15,320 bases of DNA from Flammula alnicola. Its lineage: Eukaryota > Basidiomycota > Agaricomycetes > Agaricales > Strophariaceae. The notes beneath the pieces are model-generated. The model searched no databases, was not told the DNA's origin, and worked only from the letters and a program-made list of their open reading frames with translations. Positions 1-9,427 of this stretch are shown here, piece by piece. A program made the translations under genes and the position numbers. The stretch covers positions 1-15,320 of the forward strand of contig JADNRV010000734.1 in NCBI GenBank assembly GCA_015499995.1, read 5' to 3'. Positions within the stretch are counted from its first letter, which is position 1. The number at the start of each line of letters is the position of its first letter.

Positions 1-551
1 ATTGTATTGTTTTCGCGTCGTGTTATTCTCCAAGGAGATGATTTAAATTGCTATCCTGGTAAGAGTTACAACCCTCCATATTCGTATCCTGTCTTGATCA
101 AGTGAACCTTAGCCTGCTTTGCGCTTGCTTTCCTGTTGTGTATCACCTATATCGCTAGCACATCTATCCAGCATTTGTAACACTATCACGGACCTCCAGC
201 TGTGTTCATTATCTCTGCATTTCTTCCACCTTTCTCATAACCTCAAGACCGACTTTATGGTCACCGCTGAGTTCCTTGTTTTTGTTTTTTACTAGTCTTC
301 GCTCTTGGTTCCTGAATTGTGTTTTCTCTCGCTTATCGAATAATAAACGTGCAGGTATTCTTGCGTCGTTATGAGGTCATTGATCCTCATACGGCTTTGA
401 AGATTTGCTTTGCTCTCGGATCTATATGTTGAGTAAACGCATAAGATAAACGCACGTCTTGAGGTAAGGTATGTTGACAAATCGATTGAATTAGGAACAG
501 AAAAGCAAGCAACATAAACAAGACAACGAGACCAGAGAAGATTCGTAGGGA
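1..551. other. Intergenic region, nothing recognised
   Basis: This is the stretch left of protease A, including that gene's presumed 3' untranslated region. I found no conserved motif, no multi-exon coding pattern and no tRNA in either strand. The short open frames here have no family resemblance and no matching splice signals. It may hold the edge of a gene lying outside the window. Confidence 0.5.
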
Positions 552-2612
552 TTAAAACCTGGGTTTGGCGATTAGGACTGCATCAGTATCCTCGTTGGTA
601 CTGAAGTAGACATTTTTCAGGAAGACGTCGCCAACCTTGAAAAATAAGAAAGCGAGTAAGAGATGGATGCATGGCCGATTTCATTTCGCTGCACTCACGA
701 GCCATTCGTTGCTCAAATCAAAGGGACCGACTTCTCCTATACCGATGCCTGACACGCACTCCTCCGAGTCTAATTGTACGGGATAGAAGGCGATGTCTCG
801 AGGGTCGATAGTGAACGCCTGGCCGCCAATCGTGAGGGAAATAATTATCGTCATGTTGCACGGCACCAGCCAACCACCGTCACCATATCTGGCACCTGGA
901 ATGGTGCCATGAATGGCATCGACATCCTATAGTTGGAGGGATGAAATTAGTATCCAGGCACGACATTCTAGGACGCTATGGCTTACATTTTTAGGAGCGA
1001 TGATGAGCGTCTGCAGAAGAACAAAGTCATTCCATTTAGCCTTCGACGATCCATCATGAATAAAAAACTGCAGACCGTTCCGGTATCCATTACGACCGTC
1101 CTATTGGACCAGTGCATGTCCTCTGTCCCAACCTTCACTGCATCTATGGCGACGCCCCAGAATCCAAACTTGTTGATATTTTTCACCTTTACGAGGCTTC
1201 TGGGATAATAATGCTTCGGGTCCATGGCTCCTAGAGTCAGTTCGCCGGTGTTGCTTCTGCCATCAGCCAGGCGAGGAAGCTTGTACGAGGCAATAGGTGC
1301 TGTTATGAGGTTTGCTTGGCGGAGAGATTGAAGGAGAGTGGATACTCGTTGCTGAGATATACCCTGCGAAATGTATACTGTACTTAATATATGTGGGTCA
1401 AGCAGGAGCGATGGTCTTACTGATTTCCCGAGGCCAAGGAGACCGTCGAAAGTGATATTATCTCTGAGAATTCTCGGCAATAAGTGTCCGTATAATTTAA
1501 AACCAGGATATCGACGCAGCAACTTACGACGTAAAGTCGCTGCTCTCATTCAGAGCCACACCAAAGGTATGGCCCTTCAGCGTAAGCCCGGCAATCGAGA
1601 CGTCGTCCTGGACAAGATATCCCCAGACAGAGCCTGACACATAACCAATGGCCCAGTCTTCCTTGGATTGATTGAACGAGCTGCTGGAATGTGGGCCTAG
1701 GAAAGTGTGATTTCCCTAACATTCGAAAAGTACGAAATCAGCAACGGTATAGAAACACGACAGTATTCGACGAGGTATTATTACTCACGCATCCTCCACC
1801 ATCGTCAGAGCGGCAGGACTCCGCGCCAACCCAAAGGTCCGCAGAGCCAGAGTCTATCAAAAGACGGAAGTTCCTTGGAGGAGTTCCTATTTGAACGGTG
1901 CCCATATCTAGAAACTCTGATGTCAGCACTCGGCATCTGGTAACATTTGCCTCATGAATAATGACCTACATCCAATGTCGGTGGATCTTGGGTTATTCTA
2001 CATGTCAGTGATGTATTTTCCATGAATATATGCACAGAACATACTCTATATCTAGACCGATATTGTGGAGAGATGGTTTATACGCCAATGCAGCTGCAGT
2101 ACGTATCGCTCCTCTCTTAACAGGAAAACTCGAGGGCGTGGTAACACGTCTCGATTTTGGGCCAAGAGTGGGTTGATAAAGCCAGGGAATATGATACTCT
2201 GCCAATACTTTGGCTATCTTCTCAACTTGATACGTGCGTTGAAGAGCAGCAGGCAAAAGAGAAATCCTTTCGTGAATGATCCACAGTAATTCATAGTCAG
2301 ATGGGGGTATCCGACCAGTCATCGAGGCAAAACGTTTGATTCCTCGATTAATGTTCTGCTGTTGAATCTAACAATGCACGGATTGCGGGGTTCAGTGCCA
2401 GAGCAAATAATATTGAGAATAAAGAAACCCACGATGGATCCATGAATGTATTCACCGAGGCCAATAGCATTGGCGGCATAAGTAGGACGGACAAGTGGAA
2501 TCGAAACAAGAGATGGTTGAGGAAGAGTGGGCCCCGCTGCGACGAATACGAGATGATTTTCCAATAGTAGCAGCGCGAGAAAGCAGGTCAAGTGCGAGAA
2601 CGAATGAAACAT
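552..2612 (-). CDS. Secreted aspartic protease A (pepsin family A1)
   Basis: Predicted secreted aspartic endopeptidase of 501 aa. Exons on the minus strand: 2612-2433, 2367-2045, 1936-1789, 1715-1528, 1463-1421, 1363-1076, 1010-987, 926-699 and 635-552; all phases agree. A hydrophobic signal peptide covers about residues 5-26. A propeptide follows to about residue 170, with dibasic sites SRR and VKR. The catalytic lobes carry Asp196 in DSGSADLW and Asp387 in DTGT, and the flap Tyr is about Tyr242. Cys209/Cys217 and a C-terminal Cys pair look like disulfides. It is paralogous to the protease at 4372-6273, sharing introns at five equivalent sites. Its flap reads YVSGSVWG instead of YGTGQVSG, and its propeptide lacks the KR repeats. 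An upstream in-frame ATG at 2675 would lengthen the signal; I prefer 2612 because the hydrophobic core then sits correctly. Least certain are intron 1 and the acceptor of intron 2: ccag gives a CRVLTSE insertion, while a gag acceptor with another donor is also possible. A TATA box lies 132 nt upstream. Confidence 0.85.
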
Positions 2613-3197
2613 AAGGAATGGCTGGCCAAAGGAAGGCTTGTCGAGTAAGGAGAGTGGCTGCAAAATGAAATGCAAGAGAACGAAGGAGTCGGTGAATCGT
2701 TGAAGGTCGGAAAGGAATGAAAGAATGAAAGAGGCAAGTGGAGCTTATATATACTGTACAGAAAGCTAATTTGATTCTTCGACTTCTCCCGACCCTGTTC
2801 TGACATCTAGTAAGGGTAATAGAGCTCCGATAGAATATCGAACCACTGCAGAAATCTCGACCCTCAGTCAGAAATTCACAAAGACGAATTCATCAATCTA
2901 AAATAATGAAGAGAGCTGGAGTTGAAAATCAATAACCCTCATTCCAATTCCAACAAGGACAGGTTCCATTCAAGTTGGTATTGCAAGGTTTGGCATCAGA
3001 CATATCCGACGGGTTCGTGCGCTTCATTAAATGTTTTTGCATGCTTGGAGTCGAGCCTTTGTGGGAAGAGCACTCTTGTATCGTTCAAGTCGGCATGTGC
3101 AGGTGCCAGGAAGAGCGCCAGAGCCACCAATCTATGCAGTCTTCCGGTGAACGAGAAGAAACAACTCGTCAAGATAAGCGATGCTTTCCTCAACTGA
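2613..3197. other. Intergenic: protease A promoter and 3' flank of decayed gene
   Basis: On the minus strand this holds the pyrimidine-rich leader and TATA box of protease A. The remainder up to 3197 lies beyond the last recognisable residue of the decayed metallophosphoesterase. The 132-codon minus frame ending at 2996 runs through that relic and continues here without any family resemblance. I see no separate gene. Confidence 0.5.
2744..2753 (-). promoter_or_regulatory. TATA box of protease A
   Basis: The minus strand reads TATATATAAG, 132 nt before the chosen ATG. The sequence between is CT-rich, as is common in fungal leaders. The paralogous protease B has TATATAAG at almost the same distance, so the core promoter appears to have been duplicated with the gene. 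Confidence 0.55.
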
Positions 3198-3937
3198 TCA
3201 GATCTCCACCGCAATAGCGCCAAAACTTCGGCCGCAGCATTGACGAGCAATCTGAGAGGCTCGGAAGTCAGACGGCCAGTCCATGAATGTCGTATCCTCA
3301 ATAACCAGCCATAGAAGACGAGAGGAAGGTCCCACCATCCACCGATGCCAGAAACGATCCTCTCGCACGCCTTCTGGTCGTTTGTCCATGCCACAACTTC
3401 CGCGTGGATATGGCCAAAGTCATGCAGATGTTCTCATTACGCATGGACATCGACATCATGTCGACCTACATTGCGGTTGTTTTGGTCTATTGGCAGATCT
3501 GTATCAGGTATAGATGACCATCGGTTGTTGTGTTCAGACTCGGCGGGCGTTATGCGAGGGTACTGAAATGGCCAAGAGCCTTGTCGAGGTGTGAATGGGC
3601 CAATGGGCTCCCATAGAACATCAATTGCCGATCCTGAATCTTCAGCGAGATCGACGTTTCCTGGAGGTAAATCAACTGCGGATACAAGTCCTTCAAAGAT
3701 TCCACAAAGTCTGCGTCATGGTTTCCGGCAATGAATATTTTGTGGGGATGCGGTTGCTGGCTCATCCATGGAAGGACTGCATGCAGTTCCTGCGATGTCC
3801 GGACGGAGTTGAATTGCCAGCGTGGACGAGGACATCGCCCTCGGGGAGTGGCTGCCAGTGGTGACTATTGTCAACGACTTGCAAAATAGCTCCCATTTAG
3901 TTGGAGGTTTCCTGTTGAGTATACTATCCAAACTCAT
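3198..3937 (-). pseudogene. Decayed calcineurin-like metallophosphoesterase
   Basis: Remnants of a fungal metallophosphoesterase can be followed in order on the minus strand, but in changing frames. They are an N-terminal LDSILNRKPPTKWE segment near 3930-3895, LPEGDVLVHAGN near 3850-3810, WMSQQPHPHKIFIAGNHD ending near 3715, MFYGSPLAHSH, FQYPR near 3565, FGHIHAEVVAW near 3400, ERIVSGIGGWW, and a terminal AIAVEI ending in TGA at 3198. Frame changes are needed near 3800, 3568 and 3215. Tandem stops TAA and TGA lie at 3439-3434. The expected segment with the HGPP metal-binding motif cannot be found between FQYPR and GHIH. The first metal-binding motifs are altered too: DNSH where the family has D-x-H, and GN where it has GD. 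GNHD and GHIH survive. An upstream exon (about 4090-4015, donor gtaagt near 4010) may be its N-terminus. The damage is too varied for sequencing error alone. Confidence 0.8.
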
Positions 3938-4371
3938 ATCCTGAGGAAGCGTGACGATGTCGAATAGGCGTTAGGTTGTTGTACACACACTGACCCTGGA
4001 GGTACTTACCAAGTGATGCGATGCTGCGGTCGCCAATCGACGCGTTTTGAAGCGTCCGCAGCCCGGTCCCGACGGGGCCGCACTGCCGCAATCGAGAAGA
4101 GTGTGCTCAATTTCTCAAATATCCGTACGATCAAGAAAACATCTCCAAAAATAAAAGAACTTGACGACCAACAAATGGAGCGCATTGGACAGAAATTACG
4201 AAGGCTTCTGTCAAGAAATAAGACAGGTTGCTAAAAACCATTTGATTATATTGCTTCTATCCCGAAACCAACTAACAGCTCTTGATGCGGTAAAAATATA
4301 TACACATGTATCCGTAGATGATATACAATATCCTTGCTTCGTGCAATAAAAAACGTCTGTTGTCTAGACTC
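3938..4371. other. Intergenic, possible N-terminal exon of the decayed gene
   Basis: This is the gap between the decayed metallophosphoesterase and the stop codon of protease B. On the minus strand a gtaagt donor near 4010 pairs with a ctcag acceptor near 3940, so a 5' exon of the relic may lie at about 4090-4015; its frame could not be fixed. The rest is the AT-rich 3' flank of protease B. Confidence 0.35.
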
Positions 4372-6273
4372 TTAAACCAGTGTTGCAAGGCTGACAGTGT
4401 TCTTCGAAACATCTGTCGAGAAGTAAGCATTCTTTAGGAAGACGTCTCCAACCTAATAAATTATCGTCAACGTTTGCATCATGGGATTGAAGGGAAAGAA
4501 CTCACAAGCCACTCAGTCGCTCCTCCAATTTGACCAGAAGTAATACCGGATACACAGTCACCCGTGGGGTTATTGGCATTCACAGGCTGGAAGGCAATAT
4601 CTCTGGGATCGATGGCAAACGCCTGTCCTCCGAAAGTCAAAGCAACGCTGGCGGTGGTGGTACAGGGCACAGTGAAACCGCCTTGTCCATCGGACTTCGC
4701 ACCTTGGATTTGGTTGTGGATTGTCGTGGCGTCAGCAGGGGGGACGACCATGAGGGTTGTACCTAGATGGTTGATAATGTGAGGTTAAAATTCTAATTCG
4801 GTCATGGGATGGGTAAAATCTAACCAGTATCAAGGATGGCAGTGCGGCCAGTCAAACCCGTGTCCGTGCCGTCAACCGTGACAGCATCGAGAGCACCCTC
4901 CCAGAAGCCTTGCGTGTTGACATTAGGAACTGTAACGAGAGTCTGAGCGTTAAACTTGGTGGTGTCAAGTGCTCTGCATTGGGCCAGAAAGGTCAGAAAG
5001 TTATATTAATAGACAATAAAGAACAACTAACCCAAAAGTGATCTCTCCGTCGTTCTTGTTATCTGCAAGACGAGAAATCTTGAACGAAGTAATGGAGTCC
5101 GGAATCAACCCGGCAGTTGCCAATGATTCAACTGGTGTGGGGGTTTGTTGTTCAGAAAGAGTCTGTGGGCGTGCATGCGATCAGTCTCGACTAAAGTAAC
5201 TTTCATGTATCAGATACACGCACGGATTGAGCGAGGCCCATCAAACCATCGAATGGGGTGGCATTGGAAGAGAAGTCCACACTTTCTGAGGAAGCAACGC
5301 CAAAAGTGTGTGCATTCAGTGCGAGACCCGCGATGTTCACGTTGTCTGTGATGATATTTCCCGAAACTTGGCCCGTTCCGTAGGTGACAGAGAAAGGGTT
5401 GCCTGTGTCCGTGAAGGTGCTGCTTGACTGAGCTCCAAGGAAGACGTGGTTTCCCTAAAATGCAGATATTAGGCAACGCTTTCCAAGTGACGGAAAAGCA
5501 AAGAACGTACACAACCTCCTCCGGCTTGGGACTGGCAATTTTCCGCGCCGACCCAGAGATCAGCCGAACCTGAGTCCATGAGAATCAAGAAATTGCGAGG
5601 TGGTGTACCCATTTGCACTGTTGCCAAATAACCCACATCCTGAGCCCTACAGAGATTTAAAAAAAGAATAGGGATGTTTCTCGTCGATGGACTCACTCAA
5701 TGTCAAGGCCCAGAGAATTAGCAGCAGTGGGTGCATTAGCTTGCGCAACAGCATTAGCTGTGACAGGTGCTGCTTGAGCTGTCGAATTTTTCCCCTTCTT
5801 CAAACTAATGAGAGACGAGGAGTCTGGTGCCTTGGCCTTTTTAGGGACACCGATTCGATTGAAACGTTTCTCAAGAACGTTTTCGACCCTCCTCTTCGGG
5901 ACACCCATGCGGTTGAAGCGTTTTTCTAGAGCCTCGGGGCCTTCGACAGCAAGTACGCGTCTCTCGAGGTTTTCTTGCAGATCACGACGAGATGGAGGTT
6001 CGCGGCCAGTCATGCGCGCCAACCGACGTATACCGCGGTTGATGTGCTGTTGCAGATACTGGATGATAGAATTATTAGTCAATTGTCGGGTAAAATATAA
6101 GATGGTCAACATACAATCTGTGGGTGAAGCCCACGAGCCTGTTCCACACGTTTCAAGGGGAGGGTCACGAACTTGGGACTGCGTTTAGAGAGCGGCAGCG
6201 ACTCCACGGCCTGCATGGAGAGCATCAAAAGAACGCCTGCCAGAAGCGTTGACAAGGATAGCCTGAGTTGCAT
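4372..6273 (-). CDS. Secreted aspartic protease B (pepsin family A1)
   Basis: Predicted secreted aspartic endopeptidase of 501 aa. Exons on the minus strand: 6273-6115, 6058-5697, 5646-5511, 5454-5224, 5162-5032, 4973-4825, 4762-4506 and 4452-4372; every junction is GT-AG and phases close exactly. The signal peptide is about residues 1-25. The propeptide runs to about residue 174 and is unusually rich in dibasic sites: LERR at 84-87, then LEKRFNRMGVPKR at 97-109 and LEKRFNRIGVPKK at 115-127. A low-complexity Ala-rich linker (about 147-167) precedes the catalytic domain, which begins near DVGYLATVQMGTPP. Catalytic residues are Asp198 (DSGSADLW) and Asp388 (DTGTT); the flap is Tyr244 in YGTGQVSG. 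Cys211/Cys219 and Cys423/Cys459 are likely disulfides. There is no GPI-type tail, so release to the medium is expected. The gene is the more canonical of the two paralogues here. A TATA box lies 120 nt upstream, and a CCCCT stress-type element lies just beyond it. Confidence 0.92.
5837..5875 (-). repeat. Propeptide repeat unit 2 (LEKRFNRIGVPKK)
   Basis: Second copy of a 13-residue unit in the propeptide of protease B, residues 115-127, offset 18 residues from the first copy. Compared with unit 1 it differs at Met/Ile and at the last Lys/Arg. Of the 11 identical residues, 7 use different synonymous codons, so the peptide is conserved while the DNA has diverged. Confidence 0.85.
5891..5929 (-). 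repeat. Propeptide repeat unit 1 (LEKRFNRMGVPKR)
   Basis: First copy of the dibasic-flanked unit, residues 97-109 of protease B. KR precedes and KRR follows the core FNRMGVP, which is the arrangement cleaved by kexin-type proteases in fungal secretion. A third, weaker LERR site lies upstream at residues 84-87 without the FNR core. Confidence 0.85.
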
Positions 6274-7008
6274 GATGACCTAAAAGCAACAAGCAAGAAA
6301 GAAAACAAGAAAAATGTGTAGGGAAAAGCCCAACCAGGGGCTAGCTGTTGGAAGGAAGGAGAGTGGTAAACGCCACTGTAAGGCTGGTTATACTTATATA
6401 CCAGAGGCCCCTTATGGCCCGATGGTTCGTAGGTAATCACGTTGCCCTGGCACGCTGCGCAGGACATCTATTCATATTCCGCGATTGTTCGTCTATTTTT
6501 CCCTGATCATTGTTGTTGCGGAGCACAAATGGCCTTTATGTATCAGAGCCTTGTTCCCACCCGGTGACGGCTATTAATAGAACATCAACGGACATACATA
6601 CGCACCTCACCAGCTTTCAAAATTCAACATGCCCGACTCCTTTGTTCGTTGTTGGATCGAAACTGTCGTTACTATGTGACAAATATAGTGTATGGGGAAA
6701 TGGCTGAAGACGTGATATATTTACACACAACATTTTCTCCCAACATAACTTATCACTGACGCAACCATATAATTGATGCAATCCTTCAGATTCCTTCCTG
6801 ATTTCGAGGCTGTACAGTGTTCTGACATTTTCTCTCGGAGACAGACAAAAACAAGTGGCAACCTCAGTTGGTCTGGAACATGTTTAGGGAGTAACGGCAG
6901 TTGATTCAACTCTGAACAGAGGCAAGAGTTCTAAGCAGGTAAGAGGATTTCATTGATCAAGTGGCTGAACCTAGCACAGCGGGAAAGATGTCTTACCCCG
7001 CTAGTGAT
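6274..7008. other. Intergenic, promoter of protease B and 3' flank of isomerase
   Basis: The left part holds the leader and TATA box of protease B and a CCCCT element at 6408-6412. From about 6480 to 7008 I see no coding pattern, RNA gene or repeat. The small open frames here have no recognisable motif. Confidence 0.5.
6393..6400 (-). promoter_or_regulatory. TATA box of protease B
   Basis: The minus strand reads TATATAAG 120 nt before the ATG. AGGGG (CCCCT on the plus strand at 6408-6412) lies immediately upstream. That matches the core of the fungal stress response element, but a five-base match is weak evidence on its own. Confidence 0.6.
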
Positions 7009-8164
7009 TTACAACCTTGATCTTGCGGCGGCTTCATCAATTTGAGGGTTTACCAACCTGATATCCTTCTGAACGGTTTCCAATACACCGCGGTAGATAT
7101 TTGTCTGGCAGTTTATCAGCGTCTTGAAAGACAGACACAGCATAACAGTTATACCTTGATTAATCCCCAGACACCCATCGACGCATTTCCACTAAACTTG
7201 TCCGCTATCTCTTCCGCCTTTGTTAAAACGTCTGCTGTTTTTCCTTTGACGATATAGTCTAAAATGCCATCTTGAAGGGCCTCGGCAGGCGTGAAACGAT
7301 GGCCCTCGAGAGCGATTTTGCGATGCAATCGGTGGTCGCCAATCTTGCCACTTAGAAGCGCGGCAAACGAATGAGGCCATGAAGCGCCAAAGTGTACCTA
7401 CAAATAGCGTTAGGACACTCCATATGTGTATGAACGCTGCTAACCTCATTCATGCAGAGCCATGCGTTGCGTGAGCTACCATCAGTCATGACGCGGTAGT
7501 CGCACACCAAGGAAAGCATGAAGCCACCAGTATAGCAGTGCCCATTGATTGCAGCAATTGTGGGGACTAGAGGGACAAGATGTCAAGATCAGTCATGTTG
7601 CTGGAGGGAGATAAAAATAGTCTCCACTTACTCGGGAATGTGAGCAACCGGACCAGCATTGGATCGAAAGTTACTAGAAACTAAGGTAAAAGATGGAGGA
7701 AGCGGCGGCCACATGCGCGACTCACATTGGAAGAAATTAGGATCCTTTGACGAGTTGGCGAAATCGAGGCCTGAACGGAGGTCAGATTAGACATATGTGC
7801 AACCGGTGCAACGACATGGATCAAACATACCGTTGCTGAAGAATTTGTCTTGATCCCTTTTTCCAACTATGATGAGAGCGCCCTTTCCTCCTTCCGCATT
7901 TTTGGTCTCCAGAGCAAACCGCCTCTGTTCGCGCCATTCACGTTCTACCGTGTCCAGGGCGGGCATCACTGCTTTGTTAATGAGCTCATGGGTCAGGCGG
8001 TTATCTTGTCCATTATGAAGTTCAATGATCCACAAGGAAGGCTTCGCTGAATAGATAGATCCAAACAGTCAGATGAAGTCGAGCGTCCATGAGTGCTGCA
8101 CAAACGTACGGTGCGTCAAAGTCAAGAGGGGGTTCCCAGCTGGTAAAGAGAGGGATGCAACCAT
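7009..8164 (-). CDS. Peroxisomal enoyl-CoA hydratase/isomerase family protein
   Basis: Predicted crotonase-fold enzyme of 272 aa, probably acting on unsaturated acyl-CoA in peroxisomal beta-oxidation. Exons on the minus strand: 8164-8110, 8046-7831, 7770-7726, 7673-7632, 7566-7445, 7397-7155 and 7104-7009; phases close exactly. FFSNGLDF (about 87-94) is the first oxyanion-hole loop. PTIAAINGHCYTGG (121-134) is the family signature, and Glu160 in CMNEVHFGA sits where the isomerase subgroup has its catalytic acid. The protein ends Ser-Arg-Leu, a PTS1-type signal. The segment after the signature (VCDYRVMTDG, RNAWLCMNEVHFGA) resembles fungal and plant peroxisomal delta3-delta2-enoyl-CoA isomerases more than hydratases, but I cannot settle the reaction from sequence alone. 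It is divergent from the complex I subunit gene, with 236 nt between start codons. Confidence 0.88.
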
Positions 8165-8400
8165 TGTGAATGAGGAAATTGCGGAAAGGGTATTCTATCT
8201 GCAGAGGTATCGCACAGCACTCAGAATGCAGGTACTTGAAGAGCAGGAGGAGAGGTTGTGCTGCGAGGCCGGGTAACTTGAAGCTCGCCCATCTTGTCAT
8301 TGTCATCAAAGGTGGCCGTAGCGTCGAACATGTGATTCGATGTGCCTCGAAAAGTCGTAGCCAAGCACCGCCAAATATCTCACTTTATTCAAACTTGACC
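8165..8400. promoter_or_regulatory. Shared divergent promoter, isomerase and complex I subunit
   Basis: Only 236 nt separate two divergent start codons, so both promoters must lie here or overlap the opposite 5' region. No TATA box was evident. The gene pair links peroxisomal fatty-acid oxidation with respiration, which would be compatible with co-regulation, but that is inference. Confidence 0.45.
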
Positions 8401-8741
8401 ATGGCCGTCGACGAGGCGAAGGTTGCTGAGATCAAAGGTTCGTGTTTAACCAGTCATAGCTGTAGGGGTGCGCGCTTACCTGCCTTCATCAGCCAAATTA
8501 GAGGAGAGGGAGGAGCATATCCGGGAATCATGGGTCAAAGCCATGGAATTGCGCCTCGTACGTGACGAGCTGGGCAAGTGCCATCAAGCGGAGGGCGTCA
8601 ACCACTACGAGAGCTGCAAATGGTTATCGGAGAAATATCTGAGCATGCTGCGGGTTAACAGGGTAAGACTGATTCTGCTCTCCTCTATTTTGGAAATGAA
8701 TATCGGTGCAGGTAACAGGATACAAGACAATCGACGTCTAA
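8401..8741 (+). CDS. Complex I subunit, NDUFB10/PDSW type
   Basis: Predicted accessory subunit of mitochondrial NADH:ubiquinone oxidoreductase, 78 aa. Exons: 8401-8437, 8493-8662 and 8712-8741; phases close. The protein is hydrophilic with a charged N-terminal helix (KLEEREEHIRESWVKAMELR) followed by KCHQAEGVNHYESCKWLSEKY and a TGYKTIDV C-terminus. This matches my memory of the fungal 12-kDa PDSW-like subunit. Cys42 and Cys54 form a CX11C pair, suggesting oxidation in the intermembrane space without a cleavable presequence. The first exon is only 37 nt, so the gene is easily missed by simple frame scanning. The ATG is the only in-frame one that fits. Confidence 0.82.
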
Positions 8742-9427
8742 GTGCTGGTTTCCGACTCTGTCCGTCTGGCTCCGCTTCTCGACCACACCCTCAACGCATT
8801 CCGACTACAAATGTACCTATAGCATGAATGCAACAGAAATCACTTAGAAGGCCCATTTTTAGTTGCACCGAACTTTCCAAGTTTGCTTTATAGCATCGTG
8901 CGTGGAAAACCGCGGGATGACCTATGGGCTCAACCTGCGTTACATTTAGTCGCGTTCATTCAGGCCTCAGGTTTACGTTGCTCCACGGAATCAGGGGGGT
9001 AAGAGGATCGGAATTTCATTGCTAAAAATTCCTTTTCTTCCTGTTGCATTTCGATCTTCATTCTTGCTGTAAATTTCATGCAGCGTACTCTGAGACGCTC
9101 TTGGTGACAGTTCTTTTTGTGGTCTTCCTGAAGATGTGATTTTATCAAGTCCCTGACAATTCTTTCTGTGTGTAAAATCCTGTCGCAACTGAATGCAACA
9201 TTGCGGTGCTGGTGGGTAACGTCCATTTTCTAATCCTACACTCCGTTGACGACAATACATTATCCATCATAGATGTCCAAGAGGTCCACTCTGCATCCTG
9301 TGTATGCTATAGTATCTTGATGAAATGTTGTCCGAGCAATGTCAAGAACATGGCCTTAAATGCAATCTCCATCCTTTGGCATGATCTGATTCGGGCGTTA
9401 GCAAAGATCGGTATAAACGGAGGCTTC
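8742..9427. other. Intergenic between convergent genes
   Basis: This gap lies between the 3' ends of the complex I subunit and the ThuA-like gene. It contains one minus-strand open frame (8960-9226) described separately. Otherwise I see no conserved motif, RNA gene or repeat. Confidence 0.45.
8960..9226 (-). CDS. Small unrecognised open frame, 88 aa
   Basis: A single uninterrupted frame from ATG at 9226 to TGA at 8960. The product would be strongly charged, with a Lys/Arg/Glu-rich centre, three Cys (in SCDR, NCHQ and VRC contexts), no signal peptide and no membrane segment. I do not recognise it. A second frame is open across much of the same stretch, and unlike its neighbours it has no intron, so it may be chance. 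The purine at -3 of the ATG is the only positive start signal. Confidence 0.2.
   Translation of the reverse strand: MDVTHQHRNVAFSCDRILHTERIVRDLIKSHLQEDHKKNCHQERLRVRCMKFTARMKIEMQQEEKEFLAMKFRSSYPPDSVEQRKPEA

Noticed and set aside
2613..2675. Earlier ATG at 2675 as the start of protease A
   Set aside because: It adds about 21 residues ahead of the hydrophobic core, which makes a poor signal peptide; the ATG at 2612 fits better and is a normal distance from the TATA box.
2996..3394. 132-codon minus-strand frame as an intact gene
   Set aside because: Its start falls inside the metallophosphoesterase relic (FGHIHAEVVAW is in the same frame upstream of its first codon) and its C-terminal half has no family resemblance.
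5808..6188. 126-codon plus-strand open frame
   Set aside because: It is antisense to exons 1 and 2 of protease B and has no recognisable motif; the Arg/Ser-rich product is a shadow of the minus-strand codons.
8170..8565. 131-codon plus-strand open frame
   Set aside because: It runs from the isomerase first-exon flank through the intron of the complex I subunit gene in another frame; the three-exon model at 8401-8741 explains the conserved residues.
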